Under the pieces are notes generated by a model. The model had not been told where the DNA came from and searched no databases. It worked only from the letters and a program-made list of their open reading frames with translations. DNA of 64,000 nt from Silicimonas algicola. Lineage in GTDB: Bacteria > Pseudomonadota > Alphaproteobacteria > Rhodobacterales > Rhodobacteraceae. The stretch spans positions 1-64,000 of the forward strand of contig NZ_QGGV01000008.1 in NCBI RefSeq assembly GCF_003148765.1, read 5' to 3'. A program made the translations under genes and the position numbers. The stretch's first letter is position 1, and the number at the start of each line of letters is the position of its first letter. Below are positions 54,995 through 63,155 of this stretch, one piece after another.

Positions 54995-56749
54995 ATGAAG
55001 CCGCTCGCCTTTCTCGGCGTCGAGACCTCGCTTTCCGGGCGCCGCTGGACCGGCCCCGCCGGAGAAGAGATCCGGCTGTCCGAGGCGATGGTCCAGGCGA
55101 CAGGCCTCGATGCGGCAGTCTGCCGGGTGCTGACCGCGCGCGGTGTCGCCTGCGAGGAGGCCCTGGGGTATCTGACCCCGACGTTGCGCGAGCTTCTTCC
55201 CGACCCCCGCAGCCTGCGCGACATGGGCATCGCGGCGGAGCGCATCGTCCGCGCCATGGCCGCGGGCGAGCGGATCGCGATCTTCGCCGACTATGACGTC
55301 GACGGTGGCGCGTCCGCCGCCCTCCTTCTCGACTGGCTCCGCGCCCAGGGCCGCGACGCCACGCTCTATGTCCCCGACCGCATCGACGAAGGCTACGGTC
55401 CCAACCCGACCGCCATGCGAACGCTGGCCGGGGCGCATGACCTGATCGTCTGCGTCGACTGCGGCACCCTCTCGTTCGAGGCCATCGCGGCGGCCAGGGG
55501 AACGGATGTCGTCGTGATCGACCACCACCTCGGCGCCGAGACCCTGCCCGAGGCGCTGGCCATCGTGAATCCCAACCGCCAGGACGAAACGGGCGACCTC
55601 GGCCACCTCTGCGCGGCGGCGGTCGTCTTTCTGGTTCTCGTCGAGGCCAACCGGCAGTTGCGGGACGCAGGCCGCGCCACGCCGAACCTGATGCAGATGC
55701 TCGACCTCGTGGCGCTGGCGACCGTGGCGGACGTGGCCCCGCTCATCGGCGTGAACCGAGCTCTTGTGACGCAAGGCCTCAAGGTCATGGCGCAGCGCGC
55801 ACGGCCCGGTCTCACCGCGCTTTCCGACGTGGCGGGCCTGGGCACGGCGCCGACGGCCTATCACCTGGGGTACGTCCTCGGCCCCCGCGTCAACGCCGGC
55901 GGACGCGTCGGGCGCGCCAACCTTGGCGCCCGCTGCCTTTCGGCCCGCGATCCGCACGAGGCGCGCGCCCTGGCCGACAAGCTGGACGAACTGAACCGGG
56001 AACGGCGCGAGATCGAAACGGCGGTCCGCGACGCCGCACTCGCGCAGGCCGAGGCGCGGGGGCTCGACGGGCCTCTGGTCTGGGCCGCCGGCGAAGGCTG
56101 GCATCCCGGTGTCGTCGGCATCGTCGCCGCGCGTCTGAAAGAGGCCACGAACCGTCCGGCGGTGGTGATCGGTCTCGAGGGCGGCGTCGGCAAGGGGTCG
56201 GGACGGTCGGTCCACGGCGTCGACCTCGGCCACGCCATCCAGAGGCTCGCCGCCGAAGGGCTTCTCCTGAAGGGTGGCGGGCACCGCATGGCCGCGGGCC
56301 TGACTGTCGAGCAGGACCGGATCGAAGACGCCATGGCCCGGCTCGGCGACCTTCTTGCCCGCGAAGGCGCGGGGAGCACCGGTCCGCGGGACCTGCGCCT
56401 CGACGCGCCGCTGATGCCGGGCGCGGCGACGCCAGAACTCGTCGCCCGGATCGAAGCCGCCGGCCCTTTCGGGCAAGGATCGCCCGCGCCGCGCTTCGCG
56501 TTTCCCGACGTCGCCATCCTGAATTGCCGCCAGGTCGGCGCGAACCACCTCAAGGTCAGCTTCGGCGACGGCCTCGGCGCGCGCCTCGACGGCATCGCGT
56601 TCGACGCCTGGGAGAGCCCTCTCGGCCAGGCTCTCGCCGGTCACGGCGGCGCGCGTTTCCACCTCGCCGGCCGCATCGAGGTCAGCCATTGGGGAGGCCG
56701 GCAACGCGTCGAACTGAGGCTCGAGGACGCTGCCCGCGCGGGGTCCTGA
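54995..56749 (+). CDS. recJ: Single-stranded-DNA-specific exonuclease RecJ
   Basis: A 584-residue 5'-3' ssDNA exonuclease used in recombination and mismatch repair. DHH-domain motifs: IFADYDVDGGASAALLLDWL, VCVDCGTLSFE, VVVIDHHLGAE (DHH), VALATVADVAPL; DHHA1: SGRSVHGVDLGHAIQRLAAE and LLKGGGHRMAAGLTV; then an OB-like C-terminus (RVELRLEDAA). I chose ATG 54995 (MKPLAFLGVETSLSGRRW) by similarity to other RecJ N-termini; ATG 54971 is an alternative adding eight residues. Confidence 0.95.
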   Translation: MKPLAFLGVETSLSGRRWTGPAGEEIRLSEAMVQATGLDAAVCRVLTARGVACEEALGYLTPTLRELLPDPRSLRDMGIAAERIVRAMAAGERIAIFADYDVDGGASAALLLDWLRAQGRDATLYVPDRIDEGYGPNPTAMRTLAGAHDLIVCVDCGTLSFEAIAAARGTDVVVIDHHLGAETLPEALAIVNPNRQDETGDLGHLCAAAVVFLVLVEANRQLRDAGRATPNLMQMLDLVALATVADVAPLIGVNRALVTQGLKVMAQRARPGLTALSDVAGLGTAPTAYHLGYVLGPRVNAGGRVGRANLGARCLSARDPHEARALADKLDELNRERREIETAVRDAALAQAEARGLDGPLVWAAGEGWHPGVVGIVAARLKEATNRPAVVIGLEGGVGKGSGRSVHGVDLGHAIQRLAAEGLLLKGGGHRMAAGLTVEQDRIEDAMARLGDLLAREGAGSTGPRDLRLDAPLMPGAATPELVARIEAAGPFGQGSPAPRFAFPDVAILNCRQVGANHLKVSFGDGLGARLDGIAFDAWESPLGQALAGHGGARFHLAGRIEVSHWGGRQRVELRLEDAARAGS

Positions 56750-56831
56750 AGACCTCTTTCGCGCCTGAGAATTTCCTCGAAATTCCACTTGCCACGCCCC
56801 TCGAAGCCGCCTAATTAGCCCCCCACAGCGC

Positions 56832-56906
56832 GGCCCGTTCGTCTATCGGTTAGGACGCCAGGTTTTCAACCTGGAAAGAGGGGTTCGATTCCCCTACGGG
56901 CTGCCA
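56832..56906 (+). tRNA. tRNA-Glu (anticodon TTC)
   Basis: A 75-nt cloverleaf with GGCCCGT/ACGGGCT acceptor stem (one G-U), anticodon loop TTTTCAA (TTC), T-loop TTCGATTCC and encoded CCA ending at 56906. Its 3' end adjoins the mobile element that starts at about 56907. Confidence 0.96.
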
Positions 56907-56961
56907 GTAAACCCCCCTAAACCCCTGAAATCATTCACTAAAACAGGTCCCTGAAAAAGCG

Positions 56962-57090
56962 GCTGTACGGAGTTTTGTACAGCGCCCGCGTCAGCGGGCG
57001 AGGTTCGTTTCCCCCTGCCCTGCCCGTCATGCCGCCGTCAAGCGTTCGCCCCGTGACCCGTTTTACCGTGGCGATTCGACAAAACCGGGT
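56962..57090. repeat. Cluster of three inverted repeats behind tRNA-Glu
   Basis: GCTGTAC (56962-56968) pairs with GTACAGC (56977-56983); directly after it GCCCGC (56984-56989) pairs with GCGGGC (56994-56999) over a GTCA loop; further right ACCCGTTTT (57056-57064) pairs with AAAACCGGGT (57081-57090) with one bulge. They fill the gene-free leader of the element and could be recombination-site arms, a terminator for tRNA-Glu read-through, or regulatory structure. Confidence 0.55.
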
Positions 57091-57165
57091 TTCTGTGGTA
57101 CGGTTTTCTGGAAAGTCAAGATGCATTCTTCATCTGACGCCGACCTTCCCTACCAAGGACCGAAC

Positions 57166-57738
57166 ATGATCTACAGTTTGACCATCCCGTGTGTCGCGAG
57201 GAGCATGTCGCTTACGGACGCAGCTATCCGCAACCGGTTGAATTACGCACCGGAGGGCAGCATCGCTCGCGTCCTCGCTGGGCCGCTTGGCAAGTGGCAC
57301 CACAGTTTTCCCGAGACCGTGGCGCGGCTCAGGCTTTCACCGGGTAAAAAGCCGACCGCTGAGCAGATCGAAGAACTCGCCGTCCGTGATGTCGAATTTC
57401 GCGCGCGTCAGGCCGACCGAAGCCTGCACGTAGGTGAAGACGCCGCACGCCGCGCCCGGTACGTGATCAGCGCGCTGACGCCGGACGAGCGTGAGCGCTT
57501 CGAGACCTTCCGCCGCAAGATGACCACCAGCCTCACCGCCACGTTCTGGCAGCAGGCCGTGTTCTCCTCGCTTCTCGATTATTTGGACGCCACGATCCTC
57601 AACGGCGAGGTGGCGGCACACGTGTTGCTCGGAAACACCACCGCCCCCGAAGTGGAGAACGGCTGGGCCGTCAGCTTCGTCCTCTCCAACCTTTTCGAAG
57701 GGACTCAGAACCCCTTCCACGCCGCCAACGCTGCCTAG
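57166..57738 (+). CDS. First gene of the tRNA-Glu element, hypothetical
   Basis: A 190-residue soluble protein beginning at ATG 57166 (AAGGA upstream): MIYSLTIPCVARSMSLTDAA, RNRLNYAPEGSIARVLAGPL, DAARRARYVISALTPDERER and AFSSLLDYLDATILNGEVA-like VFSSLLDYLDATILNGEVAA. I recognise no family. The helical, Arg-rich first half could bind nucleic acid. It leads a run of co-oriented, closely spaced genes ending in the primase-helicase. Confidence 0.65.
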   Translation: MIYSLTIPCVARSMSLTDAAIRNRLNYAPEGSIARVLAGPLGKWHHSFPETVARLRLSPGKKPTAEQIEELAVRDVEFRARQADRSLHVGEDAARRARYVISALTPDERERFETFRRKMTTSLTATFWQQAVFSSLLDYLDATILNGEVAAHVLLGNTTAPEVENGWAVSFVLSNLFEGTQNPFHAANAA

Positions 57739-57746
57739 GAGCACCC

Positions 57747-58235
57747 ATGTCTGAACACCGCCAGCGGTTCGCCGCCATCTGCGAAAGCAGCCCTGAAATC
57801 AAGGCGCGCTTCGACGCCTATGCCAACGCCGCCATCGCGGAGGTGAAGGCCAGCATTGGCATCGACCTTACCGCCGATGACGTCCTCGACCTCGACCGCG
57901 TCCGCCTCGCCGCCGTCATTGGGGAAGATTTCGACCTCGTCAGCCTGTTGGTAGACGCCAGCAAGCTGACCAAGACCCAGACCCAGCTTGCCGAGCGCAG
58001 CCGCGCCGACATGGTTCTGGCGGGCGACAAGGAAGAGCTGGACCGCGTGAATTCCCTCTCGCGCGTCCAGCGCATGGAATACGCGCGTACCCACCTGCAG
58101 GCTCAGAACGAGGGGCCGAAGTCCGGAGGTTCAATCGCCGACGCTTCCGGCAGTAGGGCCATTTTTGAAAGTCTCGCGTCTTTGCGCCCGGCGGACAGGA
58201 TCGCCGCGGCCCGCAAGCTCGGACTCACGAAGTGA
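57747..58235 (+). CDS. Hypothetical protein of the tRNA-Glu element
   Basis: A 162-residue charged helical protein (MSEHRQRFAAICESSPEIKA ... DVLDLDRVRLAAVIGEDFDL ... ADRIAAARKLGLTK), nine bases after the previous stop. A possible coiled-coil lies at residues ~75-110. The stop overlaps the next start by four bases. No family recognised; the layout (small protein before a terminase-like gene) is phage-like. Confidence 0.65.
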   Translation: MSEHRQRFAAICESSPEIKARFDAYANAAIAEVKASIGIDLTADDVLDLDRVRLAAVIGEDFDLVSLLVDASKLTKTQTQLAERSRADMVLAGDKEELDRVNSLSRVQRMEYARTHLQAQNEGPKSGGSIADASGSRAIFESLASLRPADRIAAARKLGLTK

Positions 58236-58735
58236 CGCGCAAAGCGGAAAATGCGCTTGCACCAGATGGGTCGTTTGCGCTGGCCAGCTTGAAGCACGAG
58301 CGCTTCTCCGCACTTTGTGCAAGTGGAAGCACGAAAAGCTCCGCGTATCTCGCAGTGTACGGGCAGGTGAAGACGCCCGCTCAGGCGGGTTCCAACCTGT
58401 CCAAAAGGCCCGAGGTCGCCGCGCGGATCAAGTATTTGCGCTTCAAGCACGCCGAAGAGCTGAGCGCCATCGACGCCGACGAACCTTTCGCCGGGTTCGA
58501 GCAGAGCATCCTCGACGTGCTGGGATGCATGGACGAACTCGTCGAACTCTGCGTCCACCACGGCCTCTACGCCGACGCATCGCAGATCCGGTCTGGGATC
58601 CTGACGAGTACCACAAGGACCCTCACGCACATCGAGGCCATCAAAGCTCTCGACCGCTCTGCCGGGGTGATCGTCGACGACGAAATGACGGACGTCGCCG
58701 TGCGCGTCCTGACCACGAGGTGCGCTTGTGAGTAA
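58232..58735 (+). CDS. Terminase-small-subunit-like DNA-binding protein
   Basis: A 167-residue protein starting with GTG at 58232 (GTGACGCGCAAAGCG). The segment STKSSAYLAVYGQVKTPAQAG followed by SNLSKRPEVAARIKYLRFKH has the helix-turn-helix pattern of phage terminase small subunits (AYRxAYG ... A..NASRLLxxPEVAARI). The C-terminal half (SILDVLGCMDELVELCVHHG) is helical. In satellites and plasmid-like phages such proteins can redirect packaging; no large subunit is present here. Confidence 0.6.
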   Translation: MTRKAENALAPDGSFALASLKHERFSALCASGSTKSSAYLAVYGQVKTPAQAGSNLSKRPEVAARIKYLRFKHAEELSAIDADEPFAGFEQSILDVLGCMDELVELCVHHGLYADASQIRSGILTSTTRTLTHIEAIKALDRSAGVIVDDEMTDVAVRVLTTRCACE

Positions 58736-59315
58736 GATCCCCGACGACGTCCTGCAGTCCGCGACGGTCAAGCACGTCTACAAAGTGCTTCAGGACTCTT
58801 TGAGGAGCCTCCGCTCGCATATGCAGATGGCTCGGACCGCCCCCGACCCGAGTTCGTCTTTGCGTGTGTGTATGTCTGATGCGCAGAATTGCTCGAAGGC
58901 CGTGTCGAAGCTGGCTGTGGCCCTTGCCGACGTGGGTACCGTGGACAGAAAGATGGTCGTCCCCGTGCCGCGCGCGAATAGCAAGATCGCAGCCGCCCTT
59001 AATCACCTCGAAGGCTCGGCGCTCTCTTATGCAGCAGGTGTTATTGCCGATCAGCGCATCCAGCGCTTGGCACGCGACCTCGACGCACACGAGGGCGTCG
59101 ACACCGGGGATGGCCACGCCGTAATCGGTGCGGAAGTGCTGGACCGGCGCGAGTGGCTCTCTATCCGCCGTAGAATTGGCGTCCTCTCGGACGCAGAGGC
59201 CGTAGACCTCGCGAGGTTGGGCGGACCGATCCTGCCGCCCGAAACCCCCTGCTGTCCTGAATGCGGTCTGCCCGCTCAGCCCCCGAAGAAGAGACGCCGT
59301 CGCACCCTCTCCTAG
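58728..59315 (+). CDS. Hypothetical protein with C-terminal zinc-ribbon-like motif
   Basis: A 195-residue protein from GTG 58728, overlapping the previous gene by eight bases. The body is helical (VYKVLQDSLRSLRSHMQMAR, AEALGVIADQRIQRLARDLD-like GVIADQRIQRLARDLDAHEG). The end has CCPECGLPAQPPKKRRRR: a CxxC knuckle followed by a basic tail, which suggests DNA contact. No family recognised. Confidence 0.6.
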   Translation: MSKIPDDVLQSATVKHVYKVLQDSLRSLRSHMQMARTAPDPSSSLRVCMSDAQNCSKAVSKLAVALADVGTVDRKMVVPVPRANSKIAAALNHLEGSALSYAAGVIADQRIQRLARDLDAHEGVDTGDGHAVIGAEVLDRREWLSIRRRIGVLSDAEAVDLARLGGPILPPETPCCPECGLPAQPPKKRRRRTLS

Positions 59316-59378
59316 GCGACGCCGACCCGACACCCGACACCCCACAAGGAGATCACCGAAATGAAGAGGTAGAGAACC

Positions 59379-59672
59379 ATGAGCCTTGCCATCGAATGGA
59401 TCGAGGATTCCGTGATCGCAGAGATCGTCGCCATCCTGATCGAGAGCAACTCCCACATCATCAACGCAGACACCCTCGCAGCGAGCTTGGGCACGCGCCT
59501 GACGCGCCTCAGCCTTCGCCGCGCTGGGTATGTCCCGAAGGAAGAGCGCGGCCTCTGGAGCCATCCCACAGCCTGTGGGCAGACGCCTGAGCGGCTGGCG
59601 CAGGACTGCGATGACGCCCTGTGCGAACTCGACCCCGAGGACGTCCTCAAGGCCTACCGGACGCTCCGTTAG
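59379..59672 (+). CDS. Small hypothetical protein upstream of the primase
   Basis: A 97-residue protein from ATG 59379 (GAGG upstream): MSLAIEWIEDSVIAEIVAIL, NADTLAASLGTRLTRLSLRR, then an acidic end (DALCELDPEDVLKAYRTLR). The NADTLAASLGTRLTRLSLRRAG stretch could be a winged-helix or excisionase-like recognition segment. No firm family. It precedes the primase by 66 bp. Confidence 0.55.
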   Translation: MSLAIEWIEDSVIAEIVAILIESNSHIINADTLAASLGTRLTRLSLRRAGYVPKEERGLWSHPTACGQTPERLAQDCDDALCELDPEDVLKAYRTLR

Positions 59673-59692
59673 CCAATCTTAACCTTTGGCCC

Positions 59693-59717
59693 GACGACCT
59701 TAACAGACGACCATAAC
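59693..59717 (+). repeat. Two tandem 12-bp repeats before the primase gene
   Basis: GACGACCTTAAC at 59693-59704 and GACGACCATAAC at 59706-59717 differ by one base and are spaced 13 bp. They lie 22 bp upstream of the primase ATG. A binding site for an element-encoded regulator or for the primase itself is possible. Confidence 0.5.
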
Positions 59718-59738
59718 CCGTAGAGAAGAATACAAGAA

Positions 59739-62411
59739 ATGATCTCCTACGCTACCGAAGACAATCCATTCGCGCGCGCCGGAGCTGGTGCGGCTGGCGA
59801 ACTTGTGGACATTGAAAACCCCATCCACGCGGTCCCGTTCGACCGCCTGCCGTGCAAGCGCTTCTTCGGAGCGCCCCCGAAAGCGAGCCTTTATCACACC
59901 AAGCGGGCCGCGAGCATGCGCGCCGCCTGTCGCGATCCTCTGGTGATCCCGCAGAAGTACGTCGAGGAAGCGCGCGCTGCCCTCGACGGCGTGATCAAGC
60001 GTCACGCGGCTGACATCGCCGATGTCTCCGACCATAACCTCTTCACCCTCGCGCACGCCCTCGCCTATGCGGACCACGGGCTTCACGTGGTCGACAGCCA
60101 TGCGATTGATCCCAGTACCGGCAAGGGCACGGGAAAGAGCGGAGGCAATGCCACCGCCAAGCTCCCGCGCGGTTCTGAGTGGCAGAAGAGGGCGAGTACC
60201 GACCGCGACGACATCATCGCCTTCTGGAGGGGCGAGGGAACCTACCCCGGCACCAAGAAGCACCCGGACGGTTTCGGCTACGCAAGTGCCACGGCCCCGC
60301 GCAACGTGTCCATCGTGTTCTCAGAGGGCGAGGCCGTCTGGGTCCTCGACATCGACGGCGCAGAGGGTGCGGCCAATCTCGCCGCACTTGAGGCGGAGCA
60401 CGGCGCTCTCCCCGTGACCCCGACCAGCATCAGCGGCTCCGGCGGGGCGCACTACCTGTTCCGCGCCAAGCGCCAGCTTCGCAACACCGCCAGCGCCGTC
60501 GCACCGAAGGTCGACGTCCGTGGTCAGGGCGGGCAGATCATCGCCGCGCCCTCGATCCACGAGAGCGGAAACTTCTACCGGTGGGCGGAGGGTCGCGCGC
60601 CGTGGGACGTCGAGATCGCGGAGGCACCTGAGTGGCTCGAAGAGTTGGCTTGGACCGCCAGCAAGAAGAACCAGACCAAGAAGCCGAAGGTGCGGGCACC
60701 GAGGCAGCACAAGCCGTCCACCGGAACCCGCGCGGCAGGCTTCGACGCCATCGTCGAGTCCATCGGCGACGGTGACGACCGGGAAGGCTTCGACGCGCCC
60801 ATCAACCGGGCGGCGGTCGCATGGTGGGGCAGGAACCCGAACGGTGACGCGGACGAGTTGAAGGAACTGCTTCGCGACGCCATCCTCGATGCGCCTTGCG
60901 AGGACGACCGGGCCGAAGAGCGCTACGCGACCGACGAGTATCTCGACGAGCGGATCGAAAGCGCGCGCGCCTATGCAGAGACGACGCGGGAAGAGGAGGA
61001 GTGTGAGGACGAGGACGTTGCGTTCGACATGTCCGCCCCTCTGGGACGCAGCCTCGACGAAGCACTCGTCTCTCTCGACCTTGGGTTCAAGTACGTCCGG
61101 GTTCCGGGCGGCGGGCGTTTCCTGCGGGTCCAGCCGCGCGGTGAGGCTCCCGCTCTCGATCTCTGGGACACGGTCCAGTTGGGGAAGTGGTACGCGCACG
61201 AGAAGTTCGAGACGCACAGCGGTGAGTGGGCCAACCCCGTTCCCATCTTCTTCACCCAGTGCCAGCGCTGGAGCGATATCGTCTTCGCACCGTACCCCGC
61301 CCAGACTCCGCGCAACGCCTACAACCTGTTCCGGGGCTTCGCCCGGACGCCTGCCGCAGGCAACTGCGAGGAGCTGAAGCGCTTCATCAAGGACATCATC
61401 TGCCGGGGCGACGACGCCATCTTCGCGTGGGTCTGGCTTTGGATGGCGCACATGGTCCAGCGCCCCGGAGAGAAGCCGGGAACGGCCCTCGTGATCTGGG
61501 GCAAGGGCGGGGCAGGCAAGGGCACCTTCGGGACGCTCCTGCGCGCGCTGGTCGCGCCTTACGGCGTCCAGTTCGCCGACCCCGATGACATCGTCGGGCG
61601 GTTCTCCGGACCGGTCCACACGATGAACATCCTTGGAGTGTCTGAGGAGGCCGTCTTCTCGGGCGACCGCCGCATCTCCAACGCGCTGAAGACCAAGGTC
61701 GACGCCAAGATGATCAAGGTCGAGGTGAAGAACGTCCAGCCGATCTGGATGAAGTCGTACATGAGGTACGTCTTCGACTCCAACTTCGCCGACGCCATCA
61801 TGATCGAAAACAATGGCTCCGACCGGCGTTACGAGGTGCTGGAGGTCAGCGACGAGCGGCGGGGCGACAAGGCCTACTTCGACATGCTGCACGCGATGAT
61901 CGAGGGGCCGGAGCTCGAGGCCCTGCTGTATGAGCTGATGAGCTACGACCCCGCGTCAGCGGGCTTGGAGTGGGGGAACGTCCGCCTTGCTCCGGAGACC
62001 GACGACCGCAGGGCCATGTGGTTCCAGAGCCTGCGCCCGGTCCACCGCCAGTTGGTCCGCATGATCGAAGACGGCGAGATCGTCTGGCGCGACGGTGGCG
62101 AGACCTACAGCTTCCCGCTGAACGCGGACAACGAGACGCGCATCCCGACGCAGCTTCTCGACGCTATCGCTGCCAAGACCGGCGACATCCGGAACGAGAA
62201 CGAGGCATGCGCTGCTGCCGTGTTCGAGCACGTCTTCGGCGAGGAGCTTCCCCGCAAGCGGACCCGCTTCGAGGGGCGGGTGCGCCTCACCGGATGTGAA
62301 TGGGAGAAGTACGAGGGCAACAGGTGGTGCTACCGTCTCCCGAAGCTGGAGCACATGCTGGAGGTCATCGCCAAGCGCCGGGGCGACCCCCGCGCCGCTG
62401 ACGCCCGCTGA
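59739..62411 (+). CDS. Bifunctional primase-polymerase / SF3 helicase replication protein
   Basis: An 890-residue replicase. An archaeo-eukaryotic primase (PrimPol) domain covers residues ~110-310: VLDID with Asp204 and Asp206, SGSGGAHYLF with His238, and VDVRGQGGQIIAAPS. After an acidic linker (residues ~390-430) a superfamily 3-type helicase follows: Walker A WGKGGAGKGT (Lys594), ILGVSEEAVFSG as Walker B region, and the FDSN...NGSDRRYEVLEVS sensor block. The C-terminal ~180 residues contain a winged-helix-like tail. Such proteins open and prime origins of phages, satellites and plasmids. ATG 59739 has only a weak A/G-rich site (GAGAAGAA) upstream. Confidence 0.88.
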   Translation: MISYATEDNPFARAGAGAAGELVDIENPIHAVPFDRLPCKRFFGAPPKASLYHTKRAASMRAACRDPLVIPQKYVEEARAALDGVIKRHAADIADVSDHNLFTLAHALAYADHGLHVVDSHAIDPSTGKGTGKSGGNATAKLPRGSEWQKRASTDRDDIIAFWRGEGTYPGTKKHPDGFGYASATAPRNVSIVFSEGEAVWVLDIDGAEGAANLAALEAEHGALPVTPTSISGSGGAHYLFRAKRQLRNTASAVAPKVDVRGQGGQIIAAPSIHESGNFYRWAEGRAPWDVEIAEAPEWLEELAWTASKKNQTKKPKVRAPRQHKPSTGTRAAGFDAIVESIGDGDDREGFDAPINRAAVAWWGRNPNGDADELKELLRDAILDAPCEDDRAEERYATDEYLDERIESARAYAETTREEEECEDEDVAFDMSAPLGRSLDEALVSLDLGFKYVRVPGGGRFLRVQPRGEAPALDLWDTVQLGKWYAHEKFETHSGEWANPVPIFFTQCQRWSDIVFAPYPAQTPRNAYNLFRGFARTPAAGNCEELKRFIKDIICRGDDAIFAWVWLWMAHMVQRPGEKPGTALVIWGKGGAGKGTFGTLLRALVAPYGVQFADPDDIVGRFSGPVHTMNILGVSEEAVFSGDRRISNALKTKVDAKMIKVEVKNVQPIWMKSYMRYVFDSNFADAIMIENNGSDRRYEVLEVSDERRGDKAYFDMLHAMIEGPELEALLYELMSYDPASAGLEWGNVRLAPETDDRRAMWFQSLRPVHRQLVRMIEDGEIVWRDGGETYSFPLNADNETRIPTQLLDAIAAKTGDIRNENEACAAAVFEHVFGEELPRKRTRFEGRVRLTGCEWEKYEGNRWCYRLPKLEHMLEVIAKRRGDPRAADAR

Positions 62412-62486
62412 TGCCGACGAGGACGAGTACGAGGGGGACGCTGCCGCCTGACGGCGGGGCGTGGCCTCTGTGCGGGGCGGCTCAGG

Positions 62487-62514
62487 CGGATCAGTATCGA
62501 AGCGGATCAGTATC
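62487..62514 (+). repeat. Direct repeat CGGATCAGTATC x2
   Basis: CGGATCAGTATC occurs at 62487-62498 and again at 62503-62514, a 16-bp period, just behind the primase stop. It is the first of several repeats in the gene-free region leading to the GGAACA cluster. Confidence 0.5.
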
Positions 62515-62576
62515 CTTCCCGAGACAGCGCCACGACACGCCACCACGCCAGCGATACAGAGAAGTTCCAACATGCC

Positions 62577-62609
62577 AAGGGGCCGCGTTAGCGGCCTCTT
62601 TCCTTTTCG
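62577..62609 (+). terminator. Rho-independent terminator of the element operon
   Basis: GGCCGC (62581-62586) pairs with GCGGCC (62591-62596) over a GTTA loop, extended by A-T and G-C pairs to AAGG/TCTT, and followed by TTCCTTTT. It closes the rightward gene run and separates it from the GGAACA cluster. Confidence 0.8.
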
Positions 62610-62629
62610 ACCCCCTGCACCCGCCATTT

Positions 62630-62876
62630 TGTTCCGGTGTTCCACGAACCGACCGTCTTTGTTCCATGATAAGCCATTGAGTTTATAGGGCAAATACCGG
62701 ATGTTCCGCAAGTTCCCGATTTTGAGAAGCAGTTCCCCCGCGCGAGCGAATGCGTCCGCCGCCGCCTTACCTGCTCTACTTATTTCTTCTCTTCTTCTTA
62801 AAGGAACAAAAGGAACAAGAGGAACAAGCAAGGAAGTACAGGGACCTAGCGTGGAACATTTTGTTCCAGTTGTTCC
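62630..62876. repeat. GGAACA/TGTTCC iteron-like cluster (candidate origin)
   Basis: Ten copies of one hexamer in 247 bp. TGTTCC: 62630, 62638, 62660, 62702, 62862, 62871. GGAACA: 62803, 62812, 62821, 62853. The middle three are a perfect 9-bp tandem array, 62862 and 62871 repeat the 9-bp period, and 62853-62867 is the palindrome GGAACATTTTGTTCC. A pyrimidine/AT-rich stretch (62768-62800) lies just left of the array. The spacing, the AT-rich neighbour and the position next to a primase-helicase fit a replication origin with iterons. Confidence 0.65.
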
Positions 62877-63155
62877 ACGTCATCGTCCTCACGCCGAGGC
62901 GACACGGAGACTGGTACGGGACCGCGTCAGCGGCTTCGATGAGCGCGAACCCCGGCGGGGATCTTGAGCGCTTCCAAGGGCTCTCTCAGCCGTACCGTCG
63001 CGGTGTCATCGCCTACCGGTTTCACTGGAGCGACGCTCTTCGGCCTGAGGTTCTGACGCTAGAGCCAACGAAAGTATTGAAAGCGCGAAAGCGGTCGATC
63101 GACTACAGCCAAACGTGGCGGATTAAGAACGACAGAGGAAGGGCTCACGTCGTCT
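62877..63155. other. Right edge of the element, no gene supported
   Basis: About 280 bp between the repeat cluster and the convergent end of the response-regulator gene. A frame runs through it (and back across the repeats) but has no credible start or family pattern. The element's right boundary should be here; I found no copy of the tRNA-Glu 3' end. Confidence 0.4.

Noticed and set aside
54929-56788. 619-codon minus-strand frame opposite recJ
   Set aside because: Full antisense overlap with a complete RecJ; no recognisable domain.
60321-61892. 523-codon minus-strand frame opposite the primase-helicase
   Set aside because: Antisense of a protein with intact PrimPol and Walker motifs.
62411-62680. 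89-codon frame starting in the primase stop (TGATG)
   Set aside because: The overlap looks like coupling, but the product is low in structure-forming residues, crosses a direct repeat and the terminator hairpin, and has no family pattern.
61956-62831. Minus-strand frame beginning VPLVPFVPL across the repeat array into the primase end
   Set aside because: Its N-terminus is again the 9-bp repeat in translation and the rest is antisense to the primase C-terminus.
62412-63155. Right attachment site repeating the tRNA-Glu 3' end
   Set aside because: I looked for the T-arm/acceptor sequence (TTCGATTCCCCTACGGGC) in this region and did not find it; the boundary stays undefined.
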